A DNA stretch of 17,922 bases from Chloroflexota bacterium (GTDB lineage Bacteria > Chloroflexota > Limnocylindria > Limnocylindrales > CSP1-4): NCBI GenBank assembly GCA_013696945.1, contig JACCXQ010000091.1, positions 1 through 17,922 of the forward strand, given 5' to 3'. The translations under genes were made by a program, and so were the position numbers. This document shows positions 1 through 7,254 of this stretch, piece after piece (position 1 is the stretch's first letter; each line of letters starts with the position of its first letter). Below the pieces are notes generated by a model, which worked only from the letters and a program-made list of their open reading frames with translations, searched no databases and was not told the DNA's origin.

Positions 1-452
1 ACCGGCCGGATCAGGTCGCCGCCCGTCTGGAGGCGATGCGTATGGGCTTCGACGCGGCCTTCCCCCTCGACGTTGACCCGAGTGAGCTCGGGGGGCGCCT
101 GGCGCTCATCGCCGACCAGGCACGGCCCGCGCGCATCGACCACCGACTGCGAGTGACCGACGGTGTCGATCTTGACCTCGACGCGCGTGAGCTTCGTCGC
201 GAGGGCCGGCCGACCCACCTCCGTCCAAAGGAGTTCGGATTGCTGGAGTTCCTTGCCCGGCATCCGGGCCGGACATTCACGCGTCGCCAGCTGCTGGATC
301 GCGTCTGGCGAACCGACCACGATGGCGATCCCAGGACGGTCGACGTCCACGTCCGCTGGCTGCGCGAGAAGCTCGAGACCGACCCCGAGCACCCTCAGCT
401 CTTGCTGACCGTGCGGGGCGTCGGCTATCGCCTCGACCCGCCCGATGGTTAA
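1..452 (+). CDS. OmpR/PhoB-family winged-helix response regulator, C-terminal part (cut by left edge)
   Basis: The reading frame is open to the left edge (first full codon at base 3) and stops with TAA at 450-452. The last ~100 residues form an OmpR-type winged-helix DNA-binding domain: the LRPKEFGLLEFLARHPGRTF recognition region, then TVDVHVRWLREKLE and the terminal VRGVGYRL wing. The preceding residues (GFDAAFPLDVDPSEL) align with the end of a receiver domain, where GADDYVTKPFDPEEL is usual. Here the switch Lys-Pro pair is missing, so the receiver may be atypical. An internal ATG at 36 would cut into that receiver remnant and is probably not the start. Position directly before pstS, and a PHO-box-like repeat overlapping its stop codon, suggest a PhoB/PhoP-like role. 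That role is inferred; the domain call is firm. Confidence 0.88.
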   Translation, partial: RPDQVAARLEAMRMGFDAAFPLDVDPSELGGRLALIADQARPARIDHRLRVTDGVDLDLDARELRREGRPTHLRPKEFGLLEFLARHPGRTFTRRQLLDRVWRTDHDGDPRTVDVHVRWLREKLETDPEHPQLLLTVRGVGYRLDPPDG

Positions 453-486
453 CCGAGCCTTAACACACCGGCAATGGACCGTTCAT
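447..486 (+). promoter_or_regulatory. Putative PHO box: 11-bp-phased direct repeats upstream of pstS
   Basis: TTAAC occurs at 449-453 and again at 460-464. At the same 11-bp phase are GCAAT (471-475, degenerate) and TTCAT (482-486). Known PHO boxes are tandem repeats with an 11-bp period (E. coli PhoB; Bacillus PhoP TTAACA units; Streptomyces GTTCACC-like units). The array starts inside the stop codon of the upstream regulator and lies 83 bp before the preferred pstS start. The repeat and its phase are seen directly; PhoB/PhoP binding is inferred. Confidence 0.6.
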
Positions 487-487
487 G

Positions 488-514
488 GGGTTCCCCGACG
501 CTCGTGGGGGACCC
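488..514 (+). other. Hairpin in the regulator-pstS intergenic region / pstS leader
   Basis: GGGTTCCCC (488-496) pairs with GGGGGACCC (506-514), a 9-bp stem with one G-U pair around a 9-base loop. No T-run follows, so it is either a weak terminator for the upstream regulator or a structured, stabilising leader of the pstS transcript. Confidence 0.4.
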
Positions 515-568
515 AGAAGTCACCACGCCGCCTTCGTGCGGGCGGATATCCGTAGAGGAGAACGAATC

Positions 569-1693
569 GTGCATCTCGACAGACGCTTCATGGCGATAGC
601 GCTCGCAAGCGCATTCGTCGTCGTGTCCTGCGGAGGATCGGGCGCGACCAACGCCCCGAGCCAGCCCCCGGCCGCCAGCCAGCCCGGCGTCAGCCAGCCG
701 CCCGTCGCGAGCGATCCGGTCGCGAGCGAGCCGGTCGCGAGCGAGCCGACGTCCCTCAGCGGCGAGATCGTCATCTCCGGTTCCTCGACGGTCGGGCCTA
801 TCTCGACCGGCGTCAAGGAGCTCTTCAACGCCCAGTATCCGGACGTCGCCATCAGCGTCGATGAGACCGGGACCGGTGATGGCTTCGCCCTCTTCTGCGA
901 GGGCCAGACGGACATCAGCGATGCCTCGCGGGCGATCAAGGAGGAAGAGGCGACCATCTGCGCCGACAACGGCGTCGAGTTTGTCGAGCTCAAGATGGGC
1001 ATCGACGGGCTATCGGTCATCACCTCCGCCCTCAACGACCAGATCCCGGATGACTGCCTGACCTTCAATGACCTCTATGCGCTCATCGGCCCCGAGTCGA
1101 CAGGTTTCGACAACTGGACCGACGCCCAGGCGCTCGCTACCGAGCTCGGCTCGACCACGGCGCTGCCGGACGCCCCGCTCACCATCACGGCGCCCGGCGA
1201 GGAATCGGGCACCTACGACAGCTTCGTGGAGCTGGTGCTCGGCGACATCGCCGAGGCCCGCCTCGAGGGAGGCATGATCACCGAGGACCAGGTCGAGACC
1301 ACTCGGCCCGACTATCAGTCCTCCGGCGACGACAACGTCATCATCGACGGTGTCGCCGGTTCGGCCGATAATCCGACCACTCTCGGCTGGGTCGGCTACG
1401 CATACGCCCAGAACGCGACCGATCGCGTGAAGCTCCTGAGCGTCGATGGCGGCGAAGGCTGCGTCGAGCCCACCCCCGAGTCGATCGCGGACGGCTCATA
1501 CCCCATCGCCCGCGAGCTGTTCATCTACGTCGACAAGGCCAAGGCGGCAGAGAACGAGGCGCTCACCGCCTTCGTCGACTTCTACTTGGCTGACGGGACC
1601 CTCGACCAGGTCTTCCAGCTGCCGACGGCACGCTACGTCCCCCTGACGGACGAGACATTCGCCGAGACGGTCGCCGCCTGGGAGGGGCGCTAG
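569..1693 (+). CDS. pstS: PstS, phosphate ABC transporter substrate-binding lipoprotein
   Basis: Extracytoplasmic phosphate-binding protein that delivers phosphate to PstCAB. I chose the GTG at 569 because AGAGGAG (554-560) sits about 8 bases upstream, giving 374 residues. ATG 590 is an alternative, and an upstream ATG at 485 would run through the PHO box. The N-terminus reads MHLDRRF, a hydrophobic stretch, then VVSC, a lipobox with Cys21 as the lipidation site. Residues 22-63 are a Ser/Pro/Ala/Glu-rich tether with VASEP repeats. The phosphate-binding motifs are GSSTV (71-75), the GTGDGFALFCEG / DISDASRAIK block and ESGTYDSF (about 212-218). Spacing is 123 bp to pstC, with a hairpin between. 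Expected to be strongly induced in phosphate starvation. Confidence 0.96.
   Translation: MHLDRRFMAIALASAFVVVSCGGSGATNAPSQPPAASQPGVSQPPVASDPVASEPVASEPTSLSGEIVISGSSTVGPISTGVKELFNAQYPDVAISVDETGTGDGFALFCEGQTDISDASRAIKEEEATICADNGVEFVELKMGIDGLSVITSALNDQIPDDCLTFNDLYALIGPESTGFDNWTDAQALATELGSTTALPDAPLTITAPGEESGTYDSFVELVLGDIAEARLEGGMITEDQVETTRPDYQSSGDDNVIIDGVAGSADNPTTLGWVGYAYAQNATDRVKLLSVDGGEGCVEPTPESIADGSYPIARELFIYVDKAKAAENEALTAFVDFYLADGTLDQVFQLPTARYVPLTDETFAETVAAWEGR
704..748 (+). repeat. Three tandem 15-bp repeats in the pstS lipoprotein tether
   Basis: The unit GTCGCGAGCGAGCCG occurs three times (704-718 with one change, 719-733, 734-748), encoding VASDP-VASEP-VASEP. It lies in the flexible linker between the lipidated Cys and the binding domain. 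Copy number is likely to vary between strains by slippage. Confidence 0.85.
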
Positions 1694-1723
1694 CCTCTCG
1701 GATCATCACCCCCGCAGACGCGC

Positions 1724-1756
1724 GAACGGCCGGGCCGGGCTTCGGCTCGGCCGTTC
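1724..1756 (+). other. Hairpin with TTCG loop between pstS and pstC
   Basis: GAACGGCC (1724-1731) and GGCCGTTC (1749-1756) are exact inverted repeats around a GC-rich core with a TTCG tetraloop at 1741-1744. There is no T-run after it. This resembles the intercistronic hairpins that protect or partly terminate the highly expressed binding-protein message in ABC transporter operons. The structure is seen; the effect is inferred. Confidence 0.55.
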
Positions 1757-1816
1757 CACATCGTCCGTACCGCACGCATATCCTGAGACGAGTCCCAGTC
1801 GAGGTACAGGATCCCG

Positions 1817-2761
1817 ATGGCCCAGGCATCGATGAGCGTCTCGCCCTCCTCCGGCGCCCCCGACCTTCGAGGCAGCGTCGGTCGGCGGCGCAGCGAGGCC
1901 GTCATCCGCGGGATCTTCTTCATCGCCGCCTCCGTGTCGATCGTCATCAGCGCGGCGATCATCCTGTCCCTGATCTTCGAGGCCGCGACATTCCTTCGGC
2001 TCATCGACCTCGACCAGCTGAGGGAGATCGGCTGGTTCCCGCGTCGCGGACTGTTCGACATCGGCACCGTCCTGATGGGCTCGCTCATCGTGACGGTCAT
2101 CGCCATGGTCATCGCCACGCCGGTCGGCCTGGGGTCCGCCATCTACCTCTCCGAGTACGCCACGCCACGGACGCGGCGGATCATCAAGCCCATCCTGGAG
2201 ATCCTGGCCGGCATCCCCAGCATCGTGCTCGGTTACTTCGCCCTCACAGTCATCAACCCGCGGATCGTGACCCAGATCTTCAGCGGTGCCGACCACTTCA
2301 ACCTGATGGCCGCCGGGCTGGCCGTCGGCGTGCTCATCATCCCGCTCATCGCCTCGGTCTCCGAGGATGCCATGCGTGCGGTCCCGCGCAGCCTCCGCGA
2401 GGCGTCATACGGCCTGGGTGCGAGGAGGATCACGACGAGCGTACGGGTCGTCTTCCCGGCCGCCATCTCGGGCATCGTGGCGGCGCTCATCCTCGGCATC
2501 TCTCGCGCCATCGGCGAGACGATGGTGGTCGCCATCGCCGCCGGGGGAACCGGGGGGTCGCTCTTCACGCTCGATCCGCTCGGCCCCGGTCAGACGGTGA
2601 CGGCTGCCATGGCGTCGCTCGCGACCGGCAGCGACCAGGTGCGAGGCGCGAGCGCCGCGTTCCCCAGCCTCTTCTTCCTGGGCCTGCTGCTGTTCGTCAT
2701 CACCTTGGGTCTCAATCTCGTCGGCGACGTATTCGTCCGCCGCACGCGTCAGCGCTACTAG
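1817..2761 (+). CDS. pstC: PstC, phosphate ABC transporter permease
   Basis: One of the two membrane subunits of the PstSCAB high-affinity phosphate importer, 314 residues, the usual length. After a hydrophilic N-terminus of about 30 residues there is a first membrane helix (about 32-58), then a binding-protein-dependent permease domain of five further helices. The EAA cytoplasmic loop that contacts PstB is visible as AMRAVPRSLREASYGLGA, followed by ISRAIGETM, typical of PstC/PstA. The ATG at 1817 has AGGA (1808-1811) and GAGGT (1801-1805) upstream. The stop codon TAG (2759-2761) overlaps the ribosome-binding site of pstA, so the two subunits are probably translationally coupled. Confidence 0.96.
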   Translation: MAQASMSVSPSSGAPDLRGSVGRRRSEAVIRGIFFIAASVSIVISAAIILSLIFEAATFLRLIDLDQLREIGWFPRRGLFDIGTVLMGSLIVTVIAMVIATPVGLGSAIYLSEYATPRTRRIIKPILEILAGIPSIVLGYFALTVINPRIVTQIFSGADHFNLMAAGLAVGVLIIPLIASVSEDAMRAVPRSLREASYGLGARRITTSVRVVFPAAISGIVAALILGISRAIGETMVVAIAAGGTGGSLFTLDPLGPGQTVTAAMASLATGSDQVRGASAAFPSLFFLGLLLFVITLGLNLVGDVFVRRTRQRY

Positions 2762-2771
2762 GAGGCGCGGC

Positions 2772-3710
2772 ATGACCTCATCGGCAGTCGCCGCCCAGGT
2801 CCGGCGGGCCTCGCTCCAGCGCACGGGCGTGGATGTCCGGAGCGCCGTCTTCCAGGGACTGCTGGCCCTCTGCCTGCTCTTCTCGCTGACCGTGCTGGTG
2901 GTGCTCCTGGTCGACGTCCTTCTTCGTGGGCTGCCCGTCTTCGCCGCGCGCGGCGCGGACTTCCTGACGTCCGAGGTGGTCAGCCAGCCGGATCGGGCGG
3001 GCGTGGTGCAGGGCATCCAGGGATCGGTGCTCGTGGTGCTCATCGTGGCCGTCACGGCCATCCCGATCGGCCTGATGACGGCCATCTACCTCGAGGAGTA
3101 CGCACCGGACAACCGGCTCACGCGTTTCATCTCGGTGAACATCCGGAATCTGGCGGGCGTACCTTCCATCGTCTACGGGCTGCTGGGCCTGGCACTCTTC
3201 GTGGGGACGTTCCGCGGCCTTGGCATCGGCACCGGCGGGAACGGCCGCATCGTGCTGGCCGGCGGCCTGACGATGGCCACGCTGGTGCTGCCCATAATGA
3301 TCATCACCGCCTCGGAAGCGCTCCGGGCCGTCCCCAACGCCATCCGCGAGGCCGGCTATGGCGTGGGGGCGTCGAAGTGGCAGGTGACCCGCAAGCTCGT
3401 CCTGCCGTCCGCCGTGCCGGGGATCCTGACCGGCGTCGTGCTGTCACTCTCCCGCGCCCTCGGTGAGACGGCTCCGCTCATCCTGGCCGGCGCGGTCCTT
3501 GGCTCGTACTCGAGCGGCGACAAGGACTTCGTGGAGCAGCTCTTCGGGGCGTACACCGCGCTGCCGATGGTCATCTTCGGCTGGACCAAGGAGTCGGCAC
3601 CGGAATTCCGGGAGCTCGCGGCGGCCGGGATCATCGTGCTCCTCGCCGTGACGCTGCTGGCCAATGCCGTGGCCGTCTACTTCCGCAACCGATTCGAGCG
3701 CTCCTGGTAG
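2772..3710 (+). CDS. pstA: PstA, phosphate ABC transporter permease
   Basis: Second membrane subunit of the phosphate importer, 312 residues. An N-terminal membrane helix (about 30-55) is followed by the permease domain with the motif [15 protein letters not shown] (EAA loop) and [13 protein letters not shown], the PstA-type signature. Starts at ATG 2772 with GGAGG at 2761-2765, only 10 bases after the pstC stop. The last codons FRNRFERSW end at TAG 3708-3710. It forms the translocation pore with PstC and is energised by PstB. Confidence 0.96.
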   Translation: MTSSAVAAQVRRASLQRTGVDVRSAVFQGLLALCLLFSLTVLVVLLVDVLLRGLPVFAARGADFLTSEVVSQPDRAGVVQGIQGSVLVVLIVAVTAIPIGLMTAIYLEEYAPDNRLTRFISVNIRNLAGVPSIVYGLLGLALFVGTFRGLGIGTGGNGRIVLAGGLTMATLVLPIMIITASEALRAVPNAIREAGYGVGASKWQVTRKLVLPSAVPGILTGVVLSLSRALGETAPLILAGAVLGSYSSGDKDFVEQLFGAYTALPMVIFGWTKESAPEFRELAAAGIIVLLAVTLLANAVAVYFRNRFERSW

Positions 3711-3751
3711 TGGACGATCAGTCGCTCACCGACCCACTGGACCGAGGACCG

Positions 3752-4627
3752 ATGATGACCACCGCAACACCGCCATCCCCCGCCGCCGAGACAAGCCCAA
3801 AGAGGCACATGGACATCCGCATCGAGACACGCAGTCGCACAGGCGACGAGCCGGCGACCCGGCCTGCGCCGGTCATCCAGATGGAGGATGTGTCCTGTTG
3901 GTACGGGGATTTCCGGGCCATCCGGGACATCTCGCTCGACATCCGGACGAACGCCATCACGGCGCTCATCGGACCTTCTGGCTGCGGCAAGAGCACGCTG
4001 CTGCGCGCCATCAACCGGATGAACGACCTGGTCCCCGGCGCTCGCCTGACCGGGAAGGTGCTGTACCACGGGGAGGACCTGTACGGGCCGCGGGTCGACG
4101 CCGTAGAGGTGCGTCGCCGCATCGGCATGGTCTTCCAGAAACCCAACCCGTTCCCCAAGTCGATCTACGACAACGTGGCGTTCGGCCCGCGCGTCAACGG
4201 CGTGCGTGGCGACATGGACGAACTGGTCGAATCCAGCCTCCGCCGCGCCGCCCTGTGGGATGAGGTCAAGGACAAGCTGAAGCAGTCGGGGATGGCCCTC
4301 TCCGGCGGGCAGCAGCAACGCCTCTGCATCGCGAGGGCGATCGCTGTCGAGCCGGACGTGATCCTGATGGACGAACCGTGCTCTGCGCTCGACCCCCGGG
4401 CTACGCTCCAGATCGAGGAGCTGATGATCGAGCTCAAGGAGAACTACACCATCATCATCGTCACGCACAACATGCAACAGGCGGCCCGCGCATCCGAGGA
4501 GACCGTCTTCCTGACCATGGGCGAGGAGCGCGCCGGCTTCATGGTCGAGAAGGGCCCTACGAGCGAGATCTTCACGAACCCCAAGAACCAGCTGACCGAG
4601 GACTACGTCTCGGGACGCTTCGGCTAG
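3752..4627 (+). CDS. pstB: PstB, phosphate ABC transporter ATPase
   Basis: ATP-binding subunit driving phosphate import. With the ATG at 3752 (GAGGA at 3744-3748) it has 291 residues. A GTG at 3710 overlapping the pstA stop is possible but has no ribosome-binding site, and ATG 3809 is a shorter option. About 40 disordered N-terminal residues precede the ATPase. Walker A is GPSGCGKST (74-82), the Q-loop FQKPNPFP is near 128-135 (the PNPFP form is characteristic of PstB), the ABC signature is LSGGQ (183-187), Walker B is VILMDE (203-208) and the switch is His239. All catalytic motifs are intact. phoU starts 11 bp downstream. Confidence 0.97.
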   Translation: MMTTATPPSPAAETSPKRHMDIRIETRSRTGDEPATRPAPVIQMEDVSCWYGDFRAIRDISLDIRTNAITALIGPSGCGKSTLLRAINRMNDLVPGARLTGKVLYHGEDLYGPRVDAVEVRRRIGMVFQKPNPFPKSIYDNVAFGPRVNGVRGDMDELVESSLRRAALWDEVKDKLKQSGMALSGGQQQRLCIARAIAVEPDVILMDEPCSALDPRATLQIEELMIELKENYTIIIVTHNMQQAARASEETVFLTMGEERAGFMVEKGPTSEIFTNPKNQLTEDYVSGRFG

Positions 4628-4638
4628 AGGAACGCACG

Positions 4639-5433
4639 ATGCAGCAAGATCTCGACCGAGACCCCGACGGCGCAGCGCTGCCGGACCAGACGGACCCCGT
4701 CGAGTTCGTCCGCGAGCAGATCGACGAGATCGTGGAGCGTGCCGGCGCGAACGCGCCGCGTCGAGACCTCCATCACCCACCACGTGACACCCTCGATCGC
4801 GAAGAGCGCGAGATCAAGGACAACGTGCTGCGTCTGGGCAGCATGGTTGCCGATTCGATCCGAGCGGCGCTCACCGCCCTCCAGTCGCACGATGCCGAGG
4901 CCGCCACCGCCGTGATCGTCGGCGACGGCCGCATCAACGAGGCGCAGCGGAGCATCTCGGGCCTCATCGCGCGGACCATCGCCACACAACAGCCCGTGGC
5001 TCGCGACCTCCGGCTCCTGCTGGCGCTCGATCACGTGACCTACGAGCTGGAGCGCATCGGCGATCATGCCTCTTCCGTGGCGAAGCAGGCGCGCAAGCTG
5101 GCGCCGGAGCCGCCGCTCAAGGAGTACGTCGACCTCCCGGAGATGGGCGAGCTCTGCGCGCGGCAGGTGCGTGACGTGCTGCGCGCTCTCGTCGACATCG
5201 ACCAGGCGCAGGCGCGCGAGGTCGCGGCACGCGATGACGATGTCGACCACCTCTATCACAAGACATTCGACGAGGTGCTGAAGCTGATGCGGGAGGACCC
5301 CGGGAACGTCGACCGCGGCGCGCGGATCCTTTTTGCGGCCCACTACCTGGAGCGCATCGGCGACCGCGTCACGAACATCGCGGAGGACGTGGTCTTCCTT
5401 GCCACGGGCGACATCGAGGACCTCAACCCATGA
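4639..5433 (+). CDS. phoU: PhoU, phosphate-signalling and Pst-regulating protein
   Basis: PhoU links Pst transport state to the PhoR kinase and dampens Pho signalling when phosphate is abundant. The ATG at 4639 follows AGAGGAA (4626-4632) and gives 264 residues. The family is usually about 215-240 residues; the excess is a charged N-terminal extension of about 50 residues (acidic, then HHPPRD). Two repeated three-helix domains are visible, each with its metal-binding signature: YELERIGDH (135-143) and YLERIGDR (236-243). The open frame extends upstream into pstB, but the ribosome-binding site and domain start support 4639. The stop TGA overlaps the arsC start (ATGA). Confidence 0.95.
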   Translation: MQQDLDRDPDGAALPDQTDPVEFVREQIDEIVERAGANAPRRDLHHPPRDTLDREEREIKDNVLRLGSMVADSIRAALTALQSHDAEAATAVIVGDGRINEAQRSISGLIARTIATQQPVARDLRLLLALDHVTYELERIGDHASSVAKQARKLAPEPPLKEYVDLPEMGELCARQVRDVLRALVDIDQAQAREVAARDDDVDHLYHKTFDEVLKLMREDPGNVDRGARILFAAHYLERIGDRVTNIAEDVVFLATGDIEDLNP

Positions 5434-5951
5434 CAGAGGACGGCGAGGCCGGCCAGCCCCCCGAAGCATCGTCCGTCGACGGCCAGGATCGCGCCCCATC
5501 GATCAGGGTGCTGTTCGTGTGCACCCACAACTCCGCGCGCAGCCAGATGGCGGAGGTCGTCCTACGCCGGCGCGGCGGCCGCGCATTCGAGGTCCACTCG
5601 GCAGGCACGGAGCCCGCGGAGGTGAACCCGCTCACGGTGCGGGTGCTGGAGGAGGCCGGCTTCGAGACGTCAGATCTGCGGTCCAAGTCGGTCGACGAGT
5701 ATCTGGGCCAGACCTTCGACTACGTGATCACCGTGTGCGATCAGGCGCGCCAGTCCTGCCCCGTGTTCCCGGGCGGCGGTGAGTCGCTTCACTGGGGCTA
5801 CGACGATCCGTCCCAGGCGACCGGCACCGAGGATGAGCGGGTCGTCGTGTTCCGCCGCGTCTTCACGCAGATCGCCGAGCGGATCGGCCAGTTCGTCCCG
5901 ATCGCCCTTCGCGAGCACGGCCTGCCGACCACGCCGGTCCTCGCTTCGTGA
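5430..5951 (+). CDS. arsC: Arsenate reductase, thioredoxin-coupled ArsC / LMW-phosphatase fold
   Basis: Reduces arsenate to arsenite using a cysteine relay. 173 residues, with about 24 disordered residues before the LMW-PTPase fold. The P-loop VCTHNSARS holds nucleophilic Cys31. Cys103 and Cys110 in VCDQARQSC have the same 7-residue spacing as the Cys82/Cys89 relay of plasmid pI258 ArsC, and HWGYDDP supplies the conserved acid. These features favour arsenate reductase over protein-tyrosine phosphatase. The start overlaps the phoU stop by 4 bases and the stop overlaps the next start, so it is part of the pst-phoU operon. Logical role: detoxify arsenate imported by the phosphate transporter. 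Confidence 0.9.
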   Translation: MTEDGEAGQPPEASSVDGQDRAPSIRVLFVCTHNSARSQMAEVVLRRRGGRAFEVHSAGTEPAEVNPLTVRVLEEAGFETSDLRSKSVDEYLGQTFDYVITVCDQARQSCPVFPGGGESLHWGYDDPSQATGTEDERVVVFRRVFTQIAERIGQFVPIALREHGLPTTPVLAS

Positions 5952-6478
5952 CGCACGACCCCGGTGGGGCCGCGGCCGCCGGCGAGCGGACCGGCATCGA
6001 GCTCTACCTGTTGCGGCACGCCGATGCGGGCGACCCCGAGACGTGGACCGGAGACGACGACGAGCGACCGCTGACTCGCAAGGGTCGCCGGCAGGCCAAG
6101 CGTCTGGGGACCTTCCTGGCCGAGATGGACTTCAAGCCCGGTCTCATCGTGAGCAGTCCCAAGGTGCGTGCCCGCGAGACGGCCGAGCTCGTGGCTCAGC
6201 CGCTCAAGCTCAAGGTGCGCATCGACGAGCGCCTCGGCTATGACCTGGGCCTCGGGGCCCTGGACTCCCTGCTTGGTGACCTGGGCGAGCGGCGTCCCGT
6301 GCTCGTCGGGCACGATCCCGACTTCTCCGCGCTGGTGGCCATCCTCTGCGGTGCATCGCGCGTCCCCATGAAGAAGGGCGGCCTCGCACGCATCGACGTC
6401 GAGCCGCCACTCCAGCCAGGCGCCGGGGTGCTGCGCTGGCTCGTCCCGCCGGACCTGCTCAAGCGCGAGGCCGCCTAG
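5948..6478 (+). CDS. SixA-like histidine phosphatase
   Basis: Histidine phosphatase superfamily, 176 residues, closest in layout to SixA phosphohistidine phosphatases. LRHADAG carries the catalytic His24, SSPKVRARETAE holds Arg74, and VLVGHDPDFS holds the second His122. It starts at GTG 5948, overlapping the arsC stop by 4 bases (GTGA). Members of this group dephosphorylate His residues on signalling proteins, or small phosphorylated molecules; the substrate cannot be read from the sequence. Position at the end of a pst-phoU-arsC operon suggests a phosphate-related role, possibly on phosphohistidine or polyphosphate-linked signals, which is inference. Confidence 0.82.
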   Translation: MTHDPGGAAAAGERTGIELYLLRHADAGDPETWTGDDDERPLTRKGRRQAKRLGTFLAEMDFKPGLIVSSPKVRARETAELVAQPLKLKVRIDERLGYDLGLGALDSLLGDLGERRPVLVGHDPDFSALVAILCGASRVPMKKGGLARIDVEPPLQPGAGVLRWLVPPDLLKREAA

Positions 6479-6808
6479 GCTCGTCCCAGCGCGAGCCCGG
6501 CTTCGCGGCGCGGCTCTCATGGTGACGGGCGGCTTCGCGGGCACCGTTCCACTCTCACCGGCATACGCGGCGCAAAGGCGGGATAAGGCAGCCCGCCGGC
6601 AGCTTCCCGCGGCGAAAAGCATGCGTGTCGGGCAGTGGTCATGCTCGGCCACGGCGGGTCTAGCCGCCTCCGCTCGTGTTGGTCGTGCCTTTAGAGCCGC
6701 TTAGTGCCCGATATGCCGCTCACAGCGGCAGCGGCTGGTCCAAGCCCCGCCGGACCAACGTCGAGCCCCTTTGGGGAGGGTCGCCCCAGAAGGCTGCGCG
6801 TCCCCCGG
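6479..6808. other. Convergent intergenic region between sixA and arsR; no gene recognised
   Basis: This 330-bp stretch lies between the 3' ends of the sixA-like gene and arsR. Short open frames exist on both strands, but none has a ribosome-binding site or a recognisable protein. It holds small hairpins: GCCGCT-CAC-AGCGGC at 6715-6729, TGGTCC/GGACCA around a 10-base loop at about 6736-6757, and CCCCTTTGGGG at 6766-6776. Any of these could help terminate the two converging transcripts, although none has a T-run. I see no riboswitch or tRNA. Confidence 0.5.
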
Positions 6809-7159
6809 TCACGCCTGCGGCTGGAGGACGGGCAGTGACCGAGCCGGATCGAGCGGCACCGTCGCGGTCGCTCCGGCGGCGATGACAGAGGCGATCCTCT
6901 GGAGCCTCGACGCGGCCTCCGGTCGAAGCCGGTAGAAGACCCACGTCCCCCGTCGTTCAGCCTCGACCACGCCTGCCTCGCGCAGCACCTTCAGGTGGTG
7001 CGAGACCGTCGGCTGGGAGACGTCGCAGCAGGAAGTGAAGTCGCAGGCACAGACCTCGGGCTGGCCGCCCAACTGGCGCACGATGGCCAGCCGGACAGGG
7101 TCGGCGAGTGCCTGGAGAAGGCGGATATCGGGGTCGGAGGGGCTCACCATGGTGGGCAT
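6809..7159 (-). CDS. arsR: ArsR/SmtB-family metalloid-responsive repressor
   Basis: Winged-helix repressor of 116 residues that releases DNA on binding arsenite or another thiophilic metal. The core ALADPVRLAIVRQLGG is followed by the sensor segment EVCACDFTSCCD, with Cys37, Cys39, Cys44 and Cys45. The CxC at the start of the DNA-contacting helix matches the ELCVCDL arsenite site of classical ArsR; two further adjacent cysteines are extra. Recognition helix SQPTVSHHLKVLREAG and wing GTWVFYRLRPEA follow. Neither ATG 7159 nor ATG 7150 (Met4) has a ribosome-binding site, so a leaderless message starting near 7150 is possible. It is divergent from a Cys-rich micropeptide gene and converges on the arsC-sixA end of the pst operon. 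Confidence 0.92.
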   Translation of the reverse strand: MPTMVSPSDPDIRLLQALADPVRLAIVRQLGGQPEVCACDFTSCCDVSQPTVSHHLKVLREAGVVEAERRGTWVFYRLRPEAASRLQRIASVIAAGATATVPLDPARSLPVLQPQA

Positions 7160-7175
7160 GCTAATCGATGCCGGT

Positions 7176-7199
7176 CTATATTGACAAGCATCTATATAG
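7176..7199. promoter_or_regulatory. Probable ArsR operator between arsR and the Cys-rich peptide gene
   Basis: A near-perfect palindrome: CTATATTGA, six bases, TCTATATAG. The two 9-base half-sites are exact inverted repeats except for one position. This matches the AT-rich ATA..TGA-N6-TCA..TAT layout of ArsR/SmtB operators and is the most AT-rich patch nearby. It is 17 bp before arsR and 71 bp before the peptide ATG, so one dimer could control both. It contains TTGACA (7181-7186) on the + strand and TTGTCA on the minus strand as possible -35 elements; convincing -10 boxes are not seen. Confidence 0.65.
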
Positions 7200-7254
7200 T
7201 GGTCGCGAACGACCCGAGCCCCACCGCGTGCATGCGTAGGACGACGAACGATGG

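Noticed and set aside
3677..4783. Long minus-strand open frame (368 codons) antisense to pstB
   Set aside because: Arg/His/Asp-rich shadow of a strongly coding plus-strand gene in GC-rich DNA; no family resemblance.
6690..6765. tRNA-like segment with a GGTCCAAGCCCC patch
   Set aside because: The T-arm does not pair, the loop lacks TTCRANY, and no cloverleaf or acceptor stem can be formed.
6479..6808. Riboswitch in the long convergent gap
   Set aside because: It lies downstream of both flanking genes, and I found no conserved core of the cobalamin, TPP, FMN or glycine classes.
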